DNA of 64,000 bases from the NCBI RefSeq assembly GCF_020216025.1, contig NZ_JAIWNC010000021.1, positions 81,470-145,469 on the forward strand. Direction: 5' to 3'. The stretch comes from Jidongwangia harbinensis (GTDB lineage: Bacteria; Actinomycetota; Actinomycetes; Mycobacteriales; Micromonosporaceae). How positions within the stretch are numbered: position 1 is the stretch's first letter; every line of letters begins with the position of its first letter. Position numbers and translations under genes: made by a program. This document shows positions 52,447-61,323 of this stretch, piece by piece. The notes beneath the pieces were generated by a model, which saw only the letters and a list, made by a program, of their open reading frames with translations, did not search any database and had not been told where the DNA came from.

Positions 52447-54702
52447 TCAGGGGTAGGCCACGACCTGGCGTGGGGTGGTGTTGCCGGCGGGGTTGGGGAC
52501 GGAACCACCGGTGTCGTTCACGACGTTGGCGATGGTGCCGACGTCGCCGAGCGAGACGGTGAGGACGCTGCGGAGCCGGACGCCGGGTCGGTTGGGTACC
52601 TCGAAGGCCCGGTCCACTCTGACGCCGGGGTTGACGTTGAAGTAGGCGTAGGAGCCGCCGCCCCAGAGTTCGTGGTCGGTGACGTTGTCGGCGACCTTGT
52701 ACGCGGCGTAGCCGTTTCCGCGGGGCCCCATCCAGGCCGCCTGGTTGGGCACGTCGTACGGCTTCTCGTTCTGGAAGAAGATCGTCCGTCCGCGGTTGCC
52801 GTTCCAGATCACCTCGTACTTCTGGTAATGCTCGACGAACAGGCCGGTGGCGAGGACGTCGTCGCCGTTGACGATGAGGCCGGTGTCGCCGGTGTTCACG
52901 GTCCAGCCGGTGGGTGCGCCGCCGTGGTCGGCCCGCCACGCCCAGATGTGGTCGATGATCGTGTCGTCGCTGTGCACCGCGAGGGTGGTGGTGGCCTTGC
53001 CCTGGACGCTGCTGCCGATGCGGAAGAAGACGTCCTGCAGGATGGTCGGATTCGCGGCGTGGTCGGTGTGGACGCCGGCCCGTCCGACGCTCATCAACGT
53101 CGGGCTGTTGGTCGTCCCGGCATCGAAGGTCAGGCCGCTGATTTTGACACCGTCGACGTCGGCGACGTTGAGGGCCTCGACCCCGTTGTTCGGGATCAGC
53201 GTCGGGAAGCCGATGCCGGTCACCACGGTGTTGGGGCGGTTGACCCGGAGGGTCTCGTTGAGGGAGTACGTGCCGGGGGTGAAGAACAGGTTCAGGCCCT
53301 GGGCGAGCGCGGTGTTGATCCGGGCGGCGCTGTCACTGGGCTTGGCGACGTAGAACTCCCGCATGGGGATCGACGTGCCGGGAGTGTTCGGCCAGCTGGC
53401 GCCCGCCGAGTTGCGCCGCAGCGAGGGTACGAAAACGCTGTACCGGCCGGCGCTGTCCACGTAGAGGTACGGCTTCTCCCGGGTGACGGGGGTGGTTGCC
53501 AGGGTGGTGTGGGGCGGGCTCGGGAACGCGTTGGCCGGGGCACCCTGGACGCCGGAGTAGACCATGTTCCAGACGCCACCTTCCCAGCGTCCGATCCGGC
53601 TGTCGCGGGTGTACCACTGCTGCTGGGAGCCGGAGGACACGGTGCCGTCGACCACCGAGTCGGACAGGAAGCCGCCGCTGGAGTACCCCTGCCCGTTGTC
53701 CTGGTTCGAGGGCGCCAGCGTCAGGTTGCCGCGGACGTGCACCCGGCGCATCGGGGCGGCCTGGGAGACGGCCCACCGGTTGGTGCCGCCCTCGGGCACG
53801 ATCGACAGGTTCTCCATGCTGCGCCAGAAGTTCTGGGTCGCGTTCTTCTCGTCGCCGAAGTTCCACCCGGAGTCGACGTTGACCGCCCCGTTGATCGTCA
53901 CGTCGTCGGGGTTCCGGCCGAGACCGGCCAACGTGGTGTAGAAGCCGACGTTGGCCCACACCCGCCCGTAGGTGCCGGGCTTGAAGAGGAACACATGACG
54001 CTGGGTTCCGAACTGCGCGGTCGGGCTGCGCAGCTGCGCGTTGAACGCCTGGTCCACCGCCGACTGAATGGTCGACGCCGGCGTGGACGGCTCGAACACC
54101 CGCACGTTGGGGCCCAGATCAGGGGTGTCCGAGGTGGGGAGGGTCGGTGCGCTGGGGGTTGCCGAGGCCGTGGGCGTCGGCCCGGTGCCGGCCGCGAAGA
54201 CCTGGAACTCCCAGAGCGAGTAGCCGTACGGGGTGGCCCGCGCGGTGCCGTTCATCCGTACGTACCGGCCGCTGCCGGTGACGTTCAGGGTCTGGACGCC
54301 GGCCCTGCCCGTCGTGACCGGGGTGATGGTCGTCCAGGCGGCGCCGTCCTGAGAGGTCTGAATGGTGAACGCCGAGGCGAACGCCGCCTCCCAGTTCAGC
54401 GAGATCTGGCCGATCGACTGCGTGCTGCCGAGGTCGACCTGCAACCACTGCGGATCGGCGAAGGCGCTGGACCAGCGGGTGCCGGGGTCACCGTCGACCG
54501 CGGCCGAGGCGGCGAAGCCGGCCTCCAGGGACGAGGCGGTGGCCGGTTTGCCCTGCGACAGCGGGGTGTCCGCGGCGCTGGCGTTGGTGGTGACGGAGGC
54601 GACGGTGATGCCGAGAGCCGCGGCGAGGACGGCGCTCAGCACGACCTGCCCGCGGCGTCTGCGTATCTGCGGCGGTGGGGACGTCAGGGTCGGGGATGTC
54701 AT
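52447..54702 (-). CDS. secreted discoidin plus right-handed beta-helix protein
   Basis: 751 residues: signal peptide (~1-43, VVLSAVLAAALGITVA), an F5/8-type C (discoidin/CBM32-like) domain (~45-170; SAAVDGDPGTRWSSAFADPQ, WLQVDLGSTQSIGQISLNWE), a Thr/Pro linker, and a ~550-residue repetitive region (VFLFKPGTYGRVW, LFFTPGTYSLNETL, GLIVNGDDVLATGLFVEHYQ) typical of parallel beta-helices in polysaccharide lyases and GH55-like hydrolases. It probably binds and cleaves a polysaccharide, but no catalytic set could be fixed by eye. A LacI-type palindrome lies ~80 bases upstream. Confidence 0.83.
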   Translation of the reverse strand: MTSPTLTSPPPQIRRRRGQVVLSAVLAAALGITVASVTTNASAADTPLSQGKPATASSLEAGFAASAAVDGDPGTRWSSAFADPQWLQVDLGSTQSIGQISLNWEAAFASAFTIQTSQDGAAWTTITPVTTGRAGVQTLNVTGSGRYVRMNGTARATPYGYSLWEFQVFAAGTGPTPTASATPSAPTLPTSDTPDLGPNVRVFEPSTPASTIQSAVDQAFNAQLRSPTAQFGTQRHVFLFKPGTYGRVWANVGFYTTLAGLGRNPDDVTINGAVNVDSGWNFGDEKNATQNFWRSMENLSIVPEGGTNRWAVSQAAPMRRVHVRGNLTLAPSNQDNGQGYSSGGFLSDSVVDGTVSSGSQQQWYTRDSRIGRWEGGVWNMVYSGVQGAPANAFPSPPHTTLATTPVTREKPYLYVDSAGRYSVFVPSLRRNSAGASWPNTPGTSIPMREFYVAKPSDSAARINTALAQGLNLFFTPGTYSLNETLRVNRPNTVVTGIGFPTLIPNNGVEALNVADVDGVKISGLTFDAGTTNSPTLMSVGRAGVHTDHAANPTILQDVFFRIGSSVQGKATTTLAVHSDDTIIDHIWAWRADHGGAPTGWTVNTGDTGLIVNGDDVLATGLFVEHYQKYEVIWNGNRGRTIFFQNEKPYDVPNQAAWMGPRGNGYAAYKVADNVTDHELWGGGSYAYFNVNPGVRVDRAFEVPNRPGVRLRSVLTVSLGDVGTIANVVNDTGGSVPNPAGNTTPRQVVAYP

Positions 54703-55241
54703 GTTCCTACCTGTCGGACGGGTTGCCGCACGTCCCTGGGGAAGGACGCACGGCGGGACGGTGGACGGTGCCGGGAAGATCGGAGAGCGCTCTCTCGGCA
54801 ATTGTTACGCCCGTGTTGCGACCCGTCAATATCTCGGTAACAAGGAATTGGCGGAGGGGCCAAAAAATTGCCCGCGGGCCGGCCCTATCGCCGGCCCGAT
54901 AAATATTCGGGAAAGACTTCCCAGAAAATCGTTATCCGCGCATTAGGCTTTGTCGGTCTGCCCGCCGGAACGATAAGTCACCATCAGTGTCACAATAGGA
55001 TCTTTACGGCAATAAGAGTACGTACTGAGCATTCAGCGCTGACCGCTGCCGGCCGCTTGAGCGCCCACGGTTCACCCTCGCGCAGGGTCTGGCGGAGTTC
55101 CGGTGCCCGCCCGAGGTGATCACGGTGGCGGTGCGCCGGGTACCCGCACCCCGCCCACCCCGCCCGCCACCGACGCCCCAGCAGCCGGCCGGTCGGGAGC
55201 AGCCCCGCCGCGAGGGCCCACCCCGCGGCGGACTCGGCTGC
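54703..55241. other. AT-rich intergenic region with operator and hairpin
   Basis: About 540 bases, noticeably less GC-rich than its surroundings between 54840 and 55030. It carries the palindrome at 54783 and a hairpin (CGGGCCGGC 54875-54883, GCCGGCCCG 54890-54898). It should contain the beta-helix gene promoter; no gene of its own is supported. Confidence 0.5.
54783..54794. promoter_or_regulatory. LacI/CebR-like operator
   Basis: GAGAGCGCTCTC, a perfect 12-base palindrome. Its core GAGCGCTC matches the CebR-type operator that governs cellulose-utilisation genes in Streptomyces (consensus TGGGAGCGCTCCCA). It stands 80 bases before the start of the secreted beta-helix gene. Confidence 0.65.
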
Positions 55242-56366
55242 CTACCGGTAGGGGTCGTGTGGTGGCTGCCGGATGCCGTCCCGCGAGGGCGGGTGGTACG
55301 GGCCCGGGGAACCGCCGTTCGGGGGCCCGGTGTGCAGCACGGCGGTCGGGGCGTCGCCCAGGCTCGCGCCGACCGGCGCCATCAGCTGGGTGTCCGCGGC
55401 GGACGGCGCCACCCGTACCTCCCGAGCCTTCCGCCGGCGCAGCACCATGAGCACCAGCGCGCCCACGCCCGCGGCGACCAGCAGGCCGCCCAGCCCCAGC
55501 ATCATCGAGCTGCTGCCTTCGTCGCTGACGGTCCTGAGGGTGAGCGGCGCCGCGGCGGGGCTCGTCTGATCCGCTGCGGGGGTGTCGTCCGCGGCGAGCG
55601 GCTTCGCGGCAGCGGGTGACGGCGGCTTGGTGGTGGGCGCGACCTTGGCGGCCAGGGTCAGCCGCACGCTTGCGGTGGCGCCGTCGGTGCCCCGTACCGT
55701 CGTACGCTTGGTGCGGTAACCCTCCTTGGCCGCGATGACCGTGATCGATCCCTCAGCGATGGCGCGATCGGAGTTCGATGTGATCGAGAAGCGGCCGTTC
55801 CGGTCGCTCGTCGCCCGGTATTCGCGCCCCTTGCTGTCTCGAACGGTCAGGGCCACGCCGCGGAGCGCCTCGCCATCGGCGTCGCGGACCCGGCCGGAGA
55901 CCCGAGCCACCCCGGACGCGGGCTCGTCCCCGCCGCCGCCGGGCAGCGGGCTGTCCTTGCTGTAGACGTAGACCATCTTGTAGTCCATGTGGTTCTGCCC
56001 GTCGAGGTGGACACCGACCGCGATGTTGAGACCGGTCATCCCCGAGTCCACCTTGGGCGCGACGAGCGTGGCTTGGAAGGTCCGGCTCCGGCCGGCTCCC
56101 AGGCTCAGCCTCGACTCGCAGCCGTTGGTGCATCGCAGGCCGCCGCTGACCAGCACGTACACCGCCTCGGTCGAACGCCCCGGATTGGTGACACGGAACT
56201 TCACGCGCACGCTGTCGCCGGGCCGCATGTTCTCCTTCGACACGCTCAGGAGCCGGACGACCTGTGGGGCAGCCGTCACGGGTGTCGCAGCCACCACGAA
56301 CGTTCCACCGATCAGCGCGACCACCGCGGCGGCTCGGGCCCATCGGGCACGTAAGCGCGTCGTCAC
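55242..56366 (-). CDS. membrane-anchored surface protein with Ig-like domains
   Basis: 374 residues: signal peptide, a CARDB/Ig-like domain (~35-130; ENMRPGDSVRVKFRVTNPGR, CTNGCES disulfide), a carboxypeptidase-regulatory/CnaB-like domain (~150-230; SGRVRDADGEALRGVALTVR), a Pro/Ala linker, one membrane helix (MLGLGGLLVAAGVGALVLMV) with RRRK stop-transfer and a Pro-rich cytoplasmic tail. No sortase LPxTG is seen. Probably a structural or sensory surface protein. GTG 56366 follows AAGGTGG. Confidence 0.78.
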   Translation of the reverse strand: MTTRLRARWARAAAVVALIGGTFVVAATPVTAAPQVVRLLSVSKENMRPGDSVRVKFRVTNPGRSTEAVYVLVSGGLRCTNGCESRLSLGAGRSRTFQATLVAPKVDSGMTGLNIAVGVHLDGQNHMDYKMVYVYSKDSPLPGGGGDEPASGVARVSGRVRDADGEALRGVALTVRDSKGREYRATSDRNGRFSITSNSDRAIAEGSITVIAAKEGYRTKRTTVRGTDGATASVRLTLAAKVAPTTKPPSPAAAKPLAADDTPAADQTSPAAAPLTLRTVSDEGSSSMMLGLGGLLVAAGVGALVLMVLRRRKAREVRVAPSAADTQLMAPVGASLGDAPTAVLHTGPPNGGSPGPYHPPSRDGIRQPPHDPYR

Positions 56367-56434
56367 TCCCAACCACCTTCTCCGAGGGCAGGCGACATCG
56401 GTCGATGGCACCGCGGGACACTATGCCCTGTCGG

Positions 56435-56493
56435 GTGTAGATCGCGCGACCCGCGACTCCGGTTCGTTCAGCTGTGTAGACGGCTTTCTACAC
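56435..56493. promoter_or_regulatory. triple GTGTAGA element
   Basis: GTGTAGA occurs at 56435-56441 and 56474-56480, and inverted (TCTACAC) at 56487-56493. The last two form a dyad with a 6-base spacer. They lie between the divergent surface-protein and LPMO genes; candidate regulator site for one or both. Confidence 0.45.
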
Positions 56494-56845
56494 GGCCACA
56501 GGTCCGCGTAGGGGTACGCCCCGGAGGCGGCTGCTCTGGCGGCCTCAATTGCCACGGGCGGTCGGGGTCGGCCCAGATTGCTTCGTTGCGTGGCTTCCCG
56601 GCCGGCTTCGACCGCCCTGCCGTTTACCTTGACTTTGTGCCGTCACATCTCTAATGTCCGAGTTAGACATCGATCCTCGTCTATGTAACTGGACCGCACG
56701 TCACGGGCGGCTGCGGCACTCGCCGTACGGCGATCCTGTTACACGTTCCCCACCCAGCGAAGTCGCTCAGAAGGTGGCCCGGCACGGAGCGCATCGGCCG
56801 ATTTCTCCCCCTTCAGGCGGCTCCCGATCCGTGAAGGAGTGCCCC

Positions 56846-57358
56846 ATGCACGCCAAGAGAAAGCTGTCCCTGGTGCTCGGTGTCGCGGTGGCCCCGCTGA
56901 TCGCGGCCTTCCTGCCCGCGAGCCCGGCCAGTGCGCACGGCTACATCAACTCCCCGCCGAGCCGGCAGGCCCAGTGCTACGAGGGAACCGTCGAGTGCGG
57001 GCAGATCAAGTACGAGCCGTGGAGCGTCGAGGCGCCCAAGGGCGGCATGAGTTGCAACGGCGGAAACCAGCGGTTCCCCGACCTCAACGACAACAGCAAG
57101 CCGTGGCGGGCGACCCCGGTCGGCCGTACCACGCAGTTCCACTGGCTTCTGCAAGCCAACCACGCCACCAGCACCTGGCAGTACTACATCAGCGGCCGGA
57201 AGGTCGCCGAGTTCAACGACGGCGGTGCCCAGCCGCCCACGTCGGTGACGCACACCGTCAACCTCCAGGCATCCGGCCGGCAGACGGTACTCGCGATCTG
57301 GAACATCGCCGACACGCCGAACGCGTTCTACGCCTGCATCGACGTCAACATCCAATGA
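56846..57358 (+). CDS. AA10 lytic polysaccharide monooxygenase
   Basis: 170 residues. Signal peptide ending ASPASA, so the mature protein begins at His31 (HGYINSPPSRQ), the obligatory N-terminal ligand of the copper histidine brace; the second His is in QANHATSTWQYY (near 105), and NAFYACIDV near the C-terminus is the conserved axial-residue region. AA10 enzymes oxidatively cut chitin or cellulose. The enzyme is a single domain with no binding module. AAGGAG precedes the ATG. An 18-bp terminator follows. Confidence 0.92.
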   Translation: MHAKRKLSLVLGVAVAPLIAAFLPASPASAHGYINSPPSRQAQCYEGTVECGQIKYEPWSVEAPKGGMSCNGGNQRFPDLNDNSKPWRATPVGRTTQFHWLLQANHATSTWQYYISGRKVAEFNDGGAQPPTSVTHTVNLQASGRQTVLAIWNIADTPNAFYACIDVNIQ

Positions 57359-57428
57359 GCGGCGCGTGACGCTGGAGGTCGTACGCCGGTCCGGCGCCAA
57401 CGCCGCACCGGGCCGCCCAGACGGCCAC

Positions 57429-57478
57429 CGCCTGACGGTCTCCCGGTTCCTCGCAGGAGCCCGGGAGACCGTCAGGCG
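57429..57478. terminator. strong hairpin terminator after the LPMO gene
   Basis: CGCCTGACGGTCTCCCGG (57429-57446) and CCGGGAGACCGTCAGGCG (57461-57478) are perfect 18-base arms around a 14-base loop, which itself can form TCCT/AGGA. No U-tract. Confidence 0.8.
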
Positions 57479-57615
57479 CTGATCCGGGCGATGGAGCGCT
57501 GCGGGGCAGTCGAAACGGGACCGGCTCGGTAGGGTGCCGTCGATGGGTTCGGGCGTCTCCGGATGTGTTTCTCGGCATGCCCGGACGACACCTACCGACT
57601 CGAAGGAAGCCCGTC

Positions 57616-58083
57616 ATGAGCACTCCTCGCGAGACTTTCCTCCGACTGGTGAACGGCGTCTGTGACGGTCCGTACGAGGATCTGGCCAGCTTGTACGCCG
57701 AACAGACTCATGTCACGCATCCGTTCCACCCACTCGCTCCCCCGCCGCTGCGCAGTCGCGGCGAACTCCACGAGCACTTCACCGCGCCGGCTCCCGTCGC
57801 CCGGACGCTGAACCGCAAACCGGTCGACATCACGATCCATGAAACCGCCGACCCAGAGGTGATCATCGCTGAGTTCGCCTACCAGGGGCGGGTCGACGAG
57901 ACCGGCGAGGCGTTTACGGTGCCGTGCGTCTTTGTGATGCGCATCCGCGACGGGCTCATCATCGAGTCAAGGGACTACATCGACCACATCGCCAGCGCGC
58001 GGGCCTGGGGTCACCTTGACAGCCTGCTGACCGCACTTCGCCAGCGGGAGACCACCACCGATGACGGTACGGACCGGCCCTGA
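57616..58083 (+). CDS. SnoaL-like/NTF2-fold protein
   Basis: 155 residues, NTF2-like: TFLRLVNGVCDGPYEDLASLYAEQTHVTHPF, then FVMRIRDGLIIESRDYIDHIAS. Substrate or reaction unknown. ATG 57616 follows GAAGGAAG. It is the second SnoaL-like gene in the window (see 19683) but unrelated in detail. No operon partner. Confidence 0.85.
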   Translation: MSTPRETFLRLVNGVCDGPYEDLASLYAEQTHVTHPFHPLAPPPLRSRGELHEHFTAPAPVARTLNRKPVDITIHETADPEVIIAEFAYQGRVDETGEAFTVPCVFVMRIRDGLIIESRDYIDHIASARAWGHLDSLLTALRQRETTTDDGTDRP

Positions 58084-58372
58084 CGCCGTTGGCATCCTGC
58101 GCACTCACCCGCATGAGGTTCGAGCGATCAGCGGCGGTCGAGTCCCGCGACACGAGCCAGGAATGCGACGGCGTCGGCGCTGGCCTGCGCCCGCGTGTGT
58201 TCGACGTGGGGACCGGCTGACGGCGCGCAGGCTGTCCGTGCCCGACATCCCGCCGTCTCCGGAGCGGATGAGGAAAGCGGCTTGCACGCGATCAAGTTCC
58301 CCGGGTGGCTGTTCGGCGAGCTAAGCGACGTCTCGTAACTCGGTGCAGGCGTGCCGGTGAACGGTTTGCAGG
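58084..58372. other. intergenic region
   Basis: About 290 bases, next to the transposase remnant. No gene or repeat convincingly identified apart from GTCTCGT at 58330-58336, which recurs at 59018-59024 on the other side of the remnant. Confidence 0.35.
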
Positions 58373-58963
58373 TCAGCTTGCGAGAGCGATGTTGTGCAGG
58401 TGGGCGATTCCGGATGTGGTGGTGGCCAAGGTTCGGCCGGCGCGGCGGTAGTCGCGCAGGATCTTGTAGGTCTTGAGCCGGGCCAGGGCATGTTCGACAC
58501 GGGCTCGGACCTTGCGGTGCCCGGCGTTGTAGTCCTGTTTCCACTGCGGGAGTTCGCCGCAGTCACGAGGTTTGCGGTACGGCATGATCATCTCCGGGTT
58601 GCCGCGGTAGCCGCCGTCGGTCATCACGGCACGCCCGGCCAGCTGCCGGTCTATGCCGCTGCTGCGATACACGATCGTGTCGTTGCGGTTGGCCGGTTGT
58701 GGCTCGCCCAGGGCGATGACCAGGCGGGTGTTCGCGTCGATGGCCACTTGCAGATTCGTTGAGTAGCGGTAGTTCTTGCTCTGGGCGGCCAGTCGATGGT
58801 CGCGCGTGGGAACCAGAGTGCCGTCCACGATCGCGACCTGCTCTTTCGGCCGGCGCCGCACCGGCGCCGGAGCCAACAACGGTCCTACGGTGTCGATCAC
58901 CGGATGCGCCGCCGAGTGCGACACCCCGAACAACGGCCCGAGCGGGCGCATGGTCATGATCAA
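58373..58963 (-). mobile_element. IS5-type transposase, N-terminally truncated
   Basis: 196 residues of a DDE transposase: FGVSHSAAHPVIDTVGPLL (end of the HTH), VAIVDGTLVPTRDHR (first Asp), VMTDGGYRGNP (second Asp) and the RARVEHALARLKTYKIL end (catalytic Glu). Intact relatives have ~70-90 more residues at the N-terminus; here an in-frame stop lies just upstream and the other frame shows no matching sequence. Terminal inverted repeats could not be found; a 7-base direct repeat brackets the element. Likely inactive. Confidence 0.8.
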
Positions 58964-59076
58964 CCCGTCCGAACCAGACGATCACCGGATTACCAGACAT
59001 CCCTGTAGCCAGCTGCTGTCTCGTTAGGAGGTCATCCACAGCGCACCGGTCAGGACAGTGCTCGGCGAGGAGCCGG

Positions 59077-59574
59077 TTAGGGGTGGCTCAATGAGTGGTG
59101 GAAGCGCCGGTAGGAATCGAAATCTGCGACGACTTCAAAGCCGAGGCGCTGCAATAGCGCTTCACTGCGCACGTTGCCACGGGTGACACCAGCGAAGACG
59201 TCGGTTGCGCCCAGTTCTTCGCCCGCATAGCGAAGGAGCGCAGCAACGGCGGCGGTGGCGTACCCCCGGCCGGTGACCTCCTCGCTGAGCCAATAGCCCA
59301 AGCCGTAGCGCGGCGGCTCTACGGGGATGAGGTCGACCCGACCGACGAGACGTTCCTGCAGGTAGACACCGAAGCGTACCGAGATCTCGGTACGCTGCGC
59401 GAGTCGGTAGGCCACATCAGTCGCGTTGCTGGCCACCTCATCGTGGTAGTCGCCCAGCATTGTCAGATGTGCCGCATTGCGCTGTACCAACGCGTAGTAC
59501 TCGGCGGCGTCTGCCGGTCCTAACTCGCGAAGCTTCAGGCTGTCATCGGCTGTCGCCAACACCTTCACCCACAT
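59077..59574 (-). CDS. GNAT family N-acetyltransferase
   Basis: 165 residues. GYWLSEEVTGRGYATAAVAALL is the acetyl-CoA loop and VTRGNVRSEALLQRLGFEVV the motif B end. RimL-like; substrate unknown. ATG 59574 (MWVKVLATADDSLKLRELG) is chosen; the frame is open another 50 codons without supporting sequence. The next gene on the same strand ends 136 bases upstream. Confidence 0.86.
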   Translation of the reverse strand: MWVKVLATADDSLKLRELGPADAAEYYALVQRNAAHLTMLGDYHDEVASNATDVAYRLAQRTEISVRFGVYLQERLVGRVDLIPVEPPRYGLGYWLSEEVTGRGYATAAVAALLRYAGEELGATDVFAGVTRGNVRSEALLQRLGFEVVADFDSYRRFHHSLSHP

Positions 59575-59710
59575 ACCGCCGATCTGAACTCCGTAAGGTC
59601 CGTGCAGGTAAGCATCTGTCCGCCAGCCGGGCAAACGGTTTTCAGCGCGGCTCGTCGCGACTTTTGGCCCTGGTACCGCGCTTCTTGCCAACGCTCCCGA
59701 CCGGCACTGG

Positions 59711-60217
59711 TTACGAGACATCATTTAGGGACTGGAGGTACTGGTTGTGCCGAAGTTCCGGATGTTCCCAGCACATCAACCTGAGGGCGTCCGACAAGCA
59801 CTGATCAACGAGATTCTCGAATACCTCCGCGGGACACGAGCCGTTGATCCAGGCCTGGTCGAATCGGTCCCGGATACGTAACCACACCACGCCGCGCTGC
59901 CTGGAAAACCACCACTGCTCACCTCGGTCTGACAGGCTGACTTGGGCAGTTGCCTGATGTCGCATGCCGGCCTTGGCGGCTTGCAGCATCAGGACGAAGT
60001 CGAGCAGGCTCACGGACACGACGGTCATGCTCTGGCTGAAATCGACGCCGCCAAGCTTGAACACGATGCTCACCTGGAAGTTGGTCCATTGAAAGGCCGA
60101 CCGTGGCAGGTCTTCGAACGCAGTGGGACGAGCGTGGGCGTCCGCGGGAACCCAGGTTCGGCTCCACGATGGGTCCCGCCGATCCGGGGTGAAGGTGACG
60201 AAGGTACCCGCGGGCAT
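59711..60217 (-). CDS. hypothetical protein
   Basis: 168 residues, soluble: GTFVTFTPDRRDPSWSRTWV, SIVFKLGGVDFSQSMTVVSV, SLSDRGEQWWFSRQRGVVWL and a helical end (LVDQCLSDALRLMCWEHPEL). No recognised family. GAGAGAAG precedes ATG 60217, and that start gives a compact protein; the open frame reaches 60787. Confidence 0.6.
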   Translation of the reverse strand: MPAGTFVTFTPDRRDPSWSRTWVPADAHARPTAFEDLPRSAFQWTNFQVSIVFKLGGVDFSQSMTVVSVSLLDFVLMLQAAKAGMRHQATAQVSLSDRGEQWWFSRQRGVVWLRIRDRFDQAWINGSCPAEVFENLVDQCLSDALRLMCWEHPELRHNQYLQSLNDVS

Positions 60218-60498
60218 GGTTGCTACTTCTCTCGCTCGATCCGTCTGGGTGAACGATAGGAGGCTGCCGGCCGGCGAGGGGAACGTTTGCGGGGATGGAC
60301 ACCAAGGCGCACCTGTCCGGAGCGACGCCGTGGACGCGGCGGCGAGTGGATGGTTGCGGCGCCGGGATGCTGGCGGCGGCTCGGGCTCAGCGCGCACAGG
60401 GTCGGTCCGCCGGCCGGCCGTAGGGCCGACGCGGCTGGTCAGCGTCTGCGGCGTGCTGCTGTTCAGGCGCTGCGCGAGCACTGAGTTCGACGGTACGA
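60218..60498. other. intergenic region
   Basis: About 280 bases between the hypothetical gene and the terminator at 60499. No gene found. Confidence 0.4.
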
Positions 60499-60535
60499 CA
60501 CGGCCCGCCGCACCGGAGGCGTGCGGCGGGCTGTG
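60499..60535 (-). terminator. terminator of the secreted-protein operon
   Basis: CACGGCCCGCCGCAC (60499-60513) pairs with GTGCGGCGGGCTGTG (60521-60535) with one wobble, 20 bases after the stop of the last operon gene (60556). Confidence 0.75.
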
Positions 60536-60555
60536 CCTTGAAGGTCGGGTTGAGG

Positions 60556-61323
60556 TCAGCCGCGAACCGCCTGGAGCTGTGGCAACGCGCCGATCGCCAC
60601 ACCGCGACTGGTCTGCGCGTCCACATTGGCCATTGCCCGGGTGTACGGGATCGCCGGCTCGGGCCGCCCCGGCAGCCAGCCCTTGAGCATGGTGTCGGTG
60701 CCGACGACGCCCGGGTAGAGCTGGCAGGTGACGGTGACTTCGTAGATGTGGCGCGGGTTGTCGTCGAACATCCAGTCGTGCGAGCAACTCGGCACCAGCC
60801 GTGCCACGACCGCGTGGTAGCCGCCGATCAGGTTGTCGAGCAGTGCGGTGGTGGGGAGGCCGTACTTGGCGAAGCCCACCATCGCGATGGAGTGGATGAC
60901 CCCGATCAGCTTGCCGATGTTGTCAGCCGCCGGAAGGCCCTGCACGGCGTGGAAATACGACGTCGACAGGTACGCGCAGTCGACCGCGCCGTTGATGAAC
61001 GGTCCCAGCAGGCTGCCCGGCATGCTGTCGATCTGCGCGATCTTCGCGACGGCGGCCTGGGTGCAGGCTTCCACATCGGCGGCGGCGATGGCGTCGATGT
61101 GGTCGAGGATCTCCTGCTTGGAGTTTTCCACCGCGGCGATGATCTCCCGCTTCGCCTGGTCGAGCCCGCCGCCGCCACCGCCGCCGAGAAGCGCCTGCAC
61201 CACGGGCACGGCCACCGTCACCCACGCCGGGACAGCCGCCTGGACGGGTCGTGCGGTGCCGCCGACGGTGATGGCGATCGCGGCGACTGCGGACACGATG
61301 CTGGTGGTCAGTCTGCGTTTCAC
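60556..61323 (-). CDS. secreted protein A2, paralog of 62157-62945
   Basis: 255 residues, third gene of the operon. Signal peptide (1-29, cut near PVQA), a glycine run (GGGGGGG near 48), then a helical block: KREIIAAVENSKQEILDHID, AAADVEACTQAAVAKIAQID, SMPGSLLGPFINGAVDCAYL, GLPAADNIGKLIGVIHSIAM. The C-terminal part has a Cys pair (VPSCSHDW, VTVTCQLYPG) likely joined by a disulfide. It shares long identical stretches with the protein at 62157. No known family recognised. Its ATG overlaps the previous stop (ATGA). Confidence 0.83.
   Translation of the reverse strand: MKRRLTTSIVSAVAAIAITVGGTARPVQAAVPAWVTVAVPVVQALLGGGGGGGLDQAKREIIAAVENSKQEILDHIDAIAAADVEACTQAAVAKIAQIDSMPGSLLGPFINGAVDCAYLSTSYFHAVQGLPAADNIGKLIGVIHSIAMVGFAKYGLPTTALLDNLIGGYHAVVARLVPSCSHDWMFDDNPRHIYEVTVTCQLYPGVVGTDTMLKGWLPGRPEPAIPYTRAMANVDAQTSRGVAIGALPQLQAVRG

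Noticed and set aside
51562..54840. 1092-residue plus-strand open frame
   Set aside because: Runs antisense through two well-supported minus-strand genes; low-complexity Gly/Val/Arg composition.
56643..56700. DasR-like site before the LPMO gene
   Set aside because: AGTTAGAC and GTCTATGTAACT arms do not match the ACTGGTCTAGACCA-type box.
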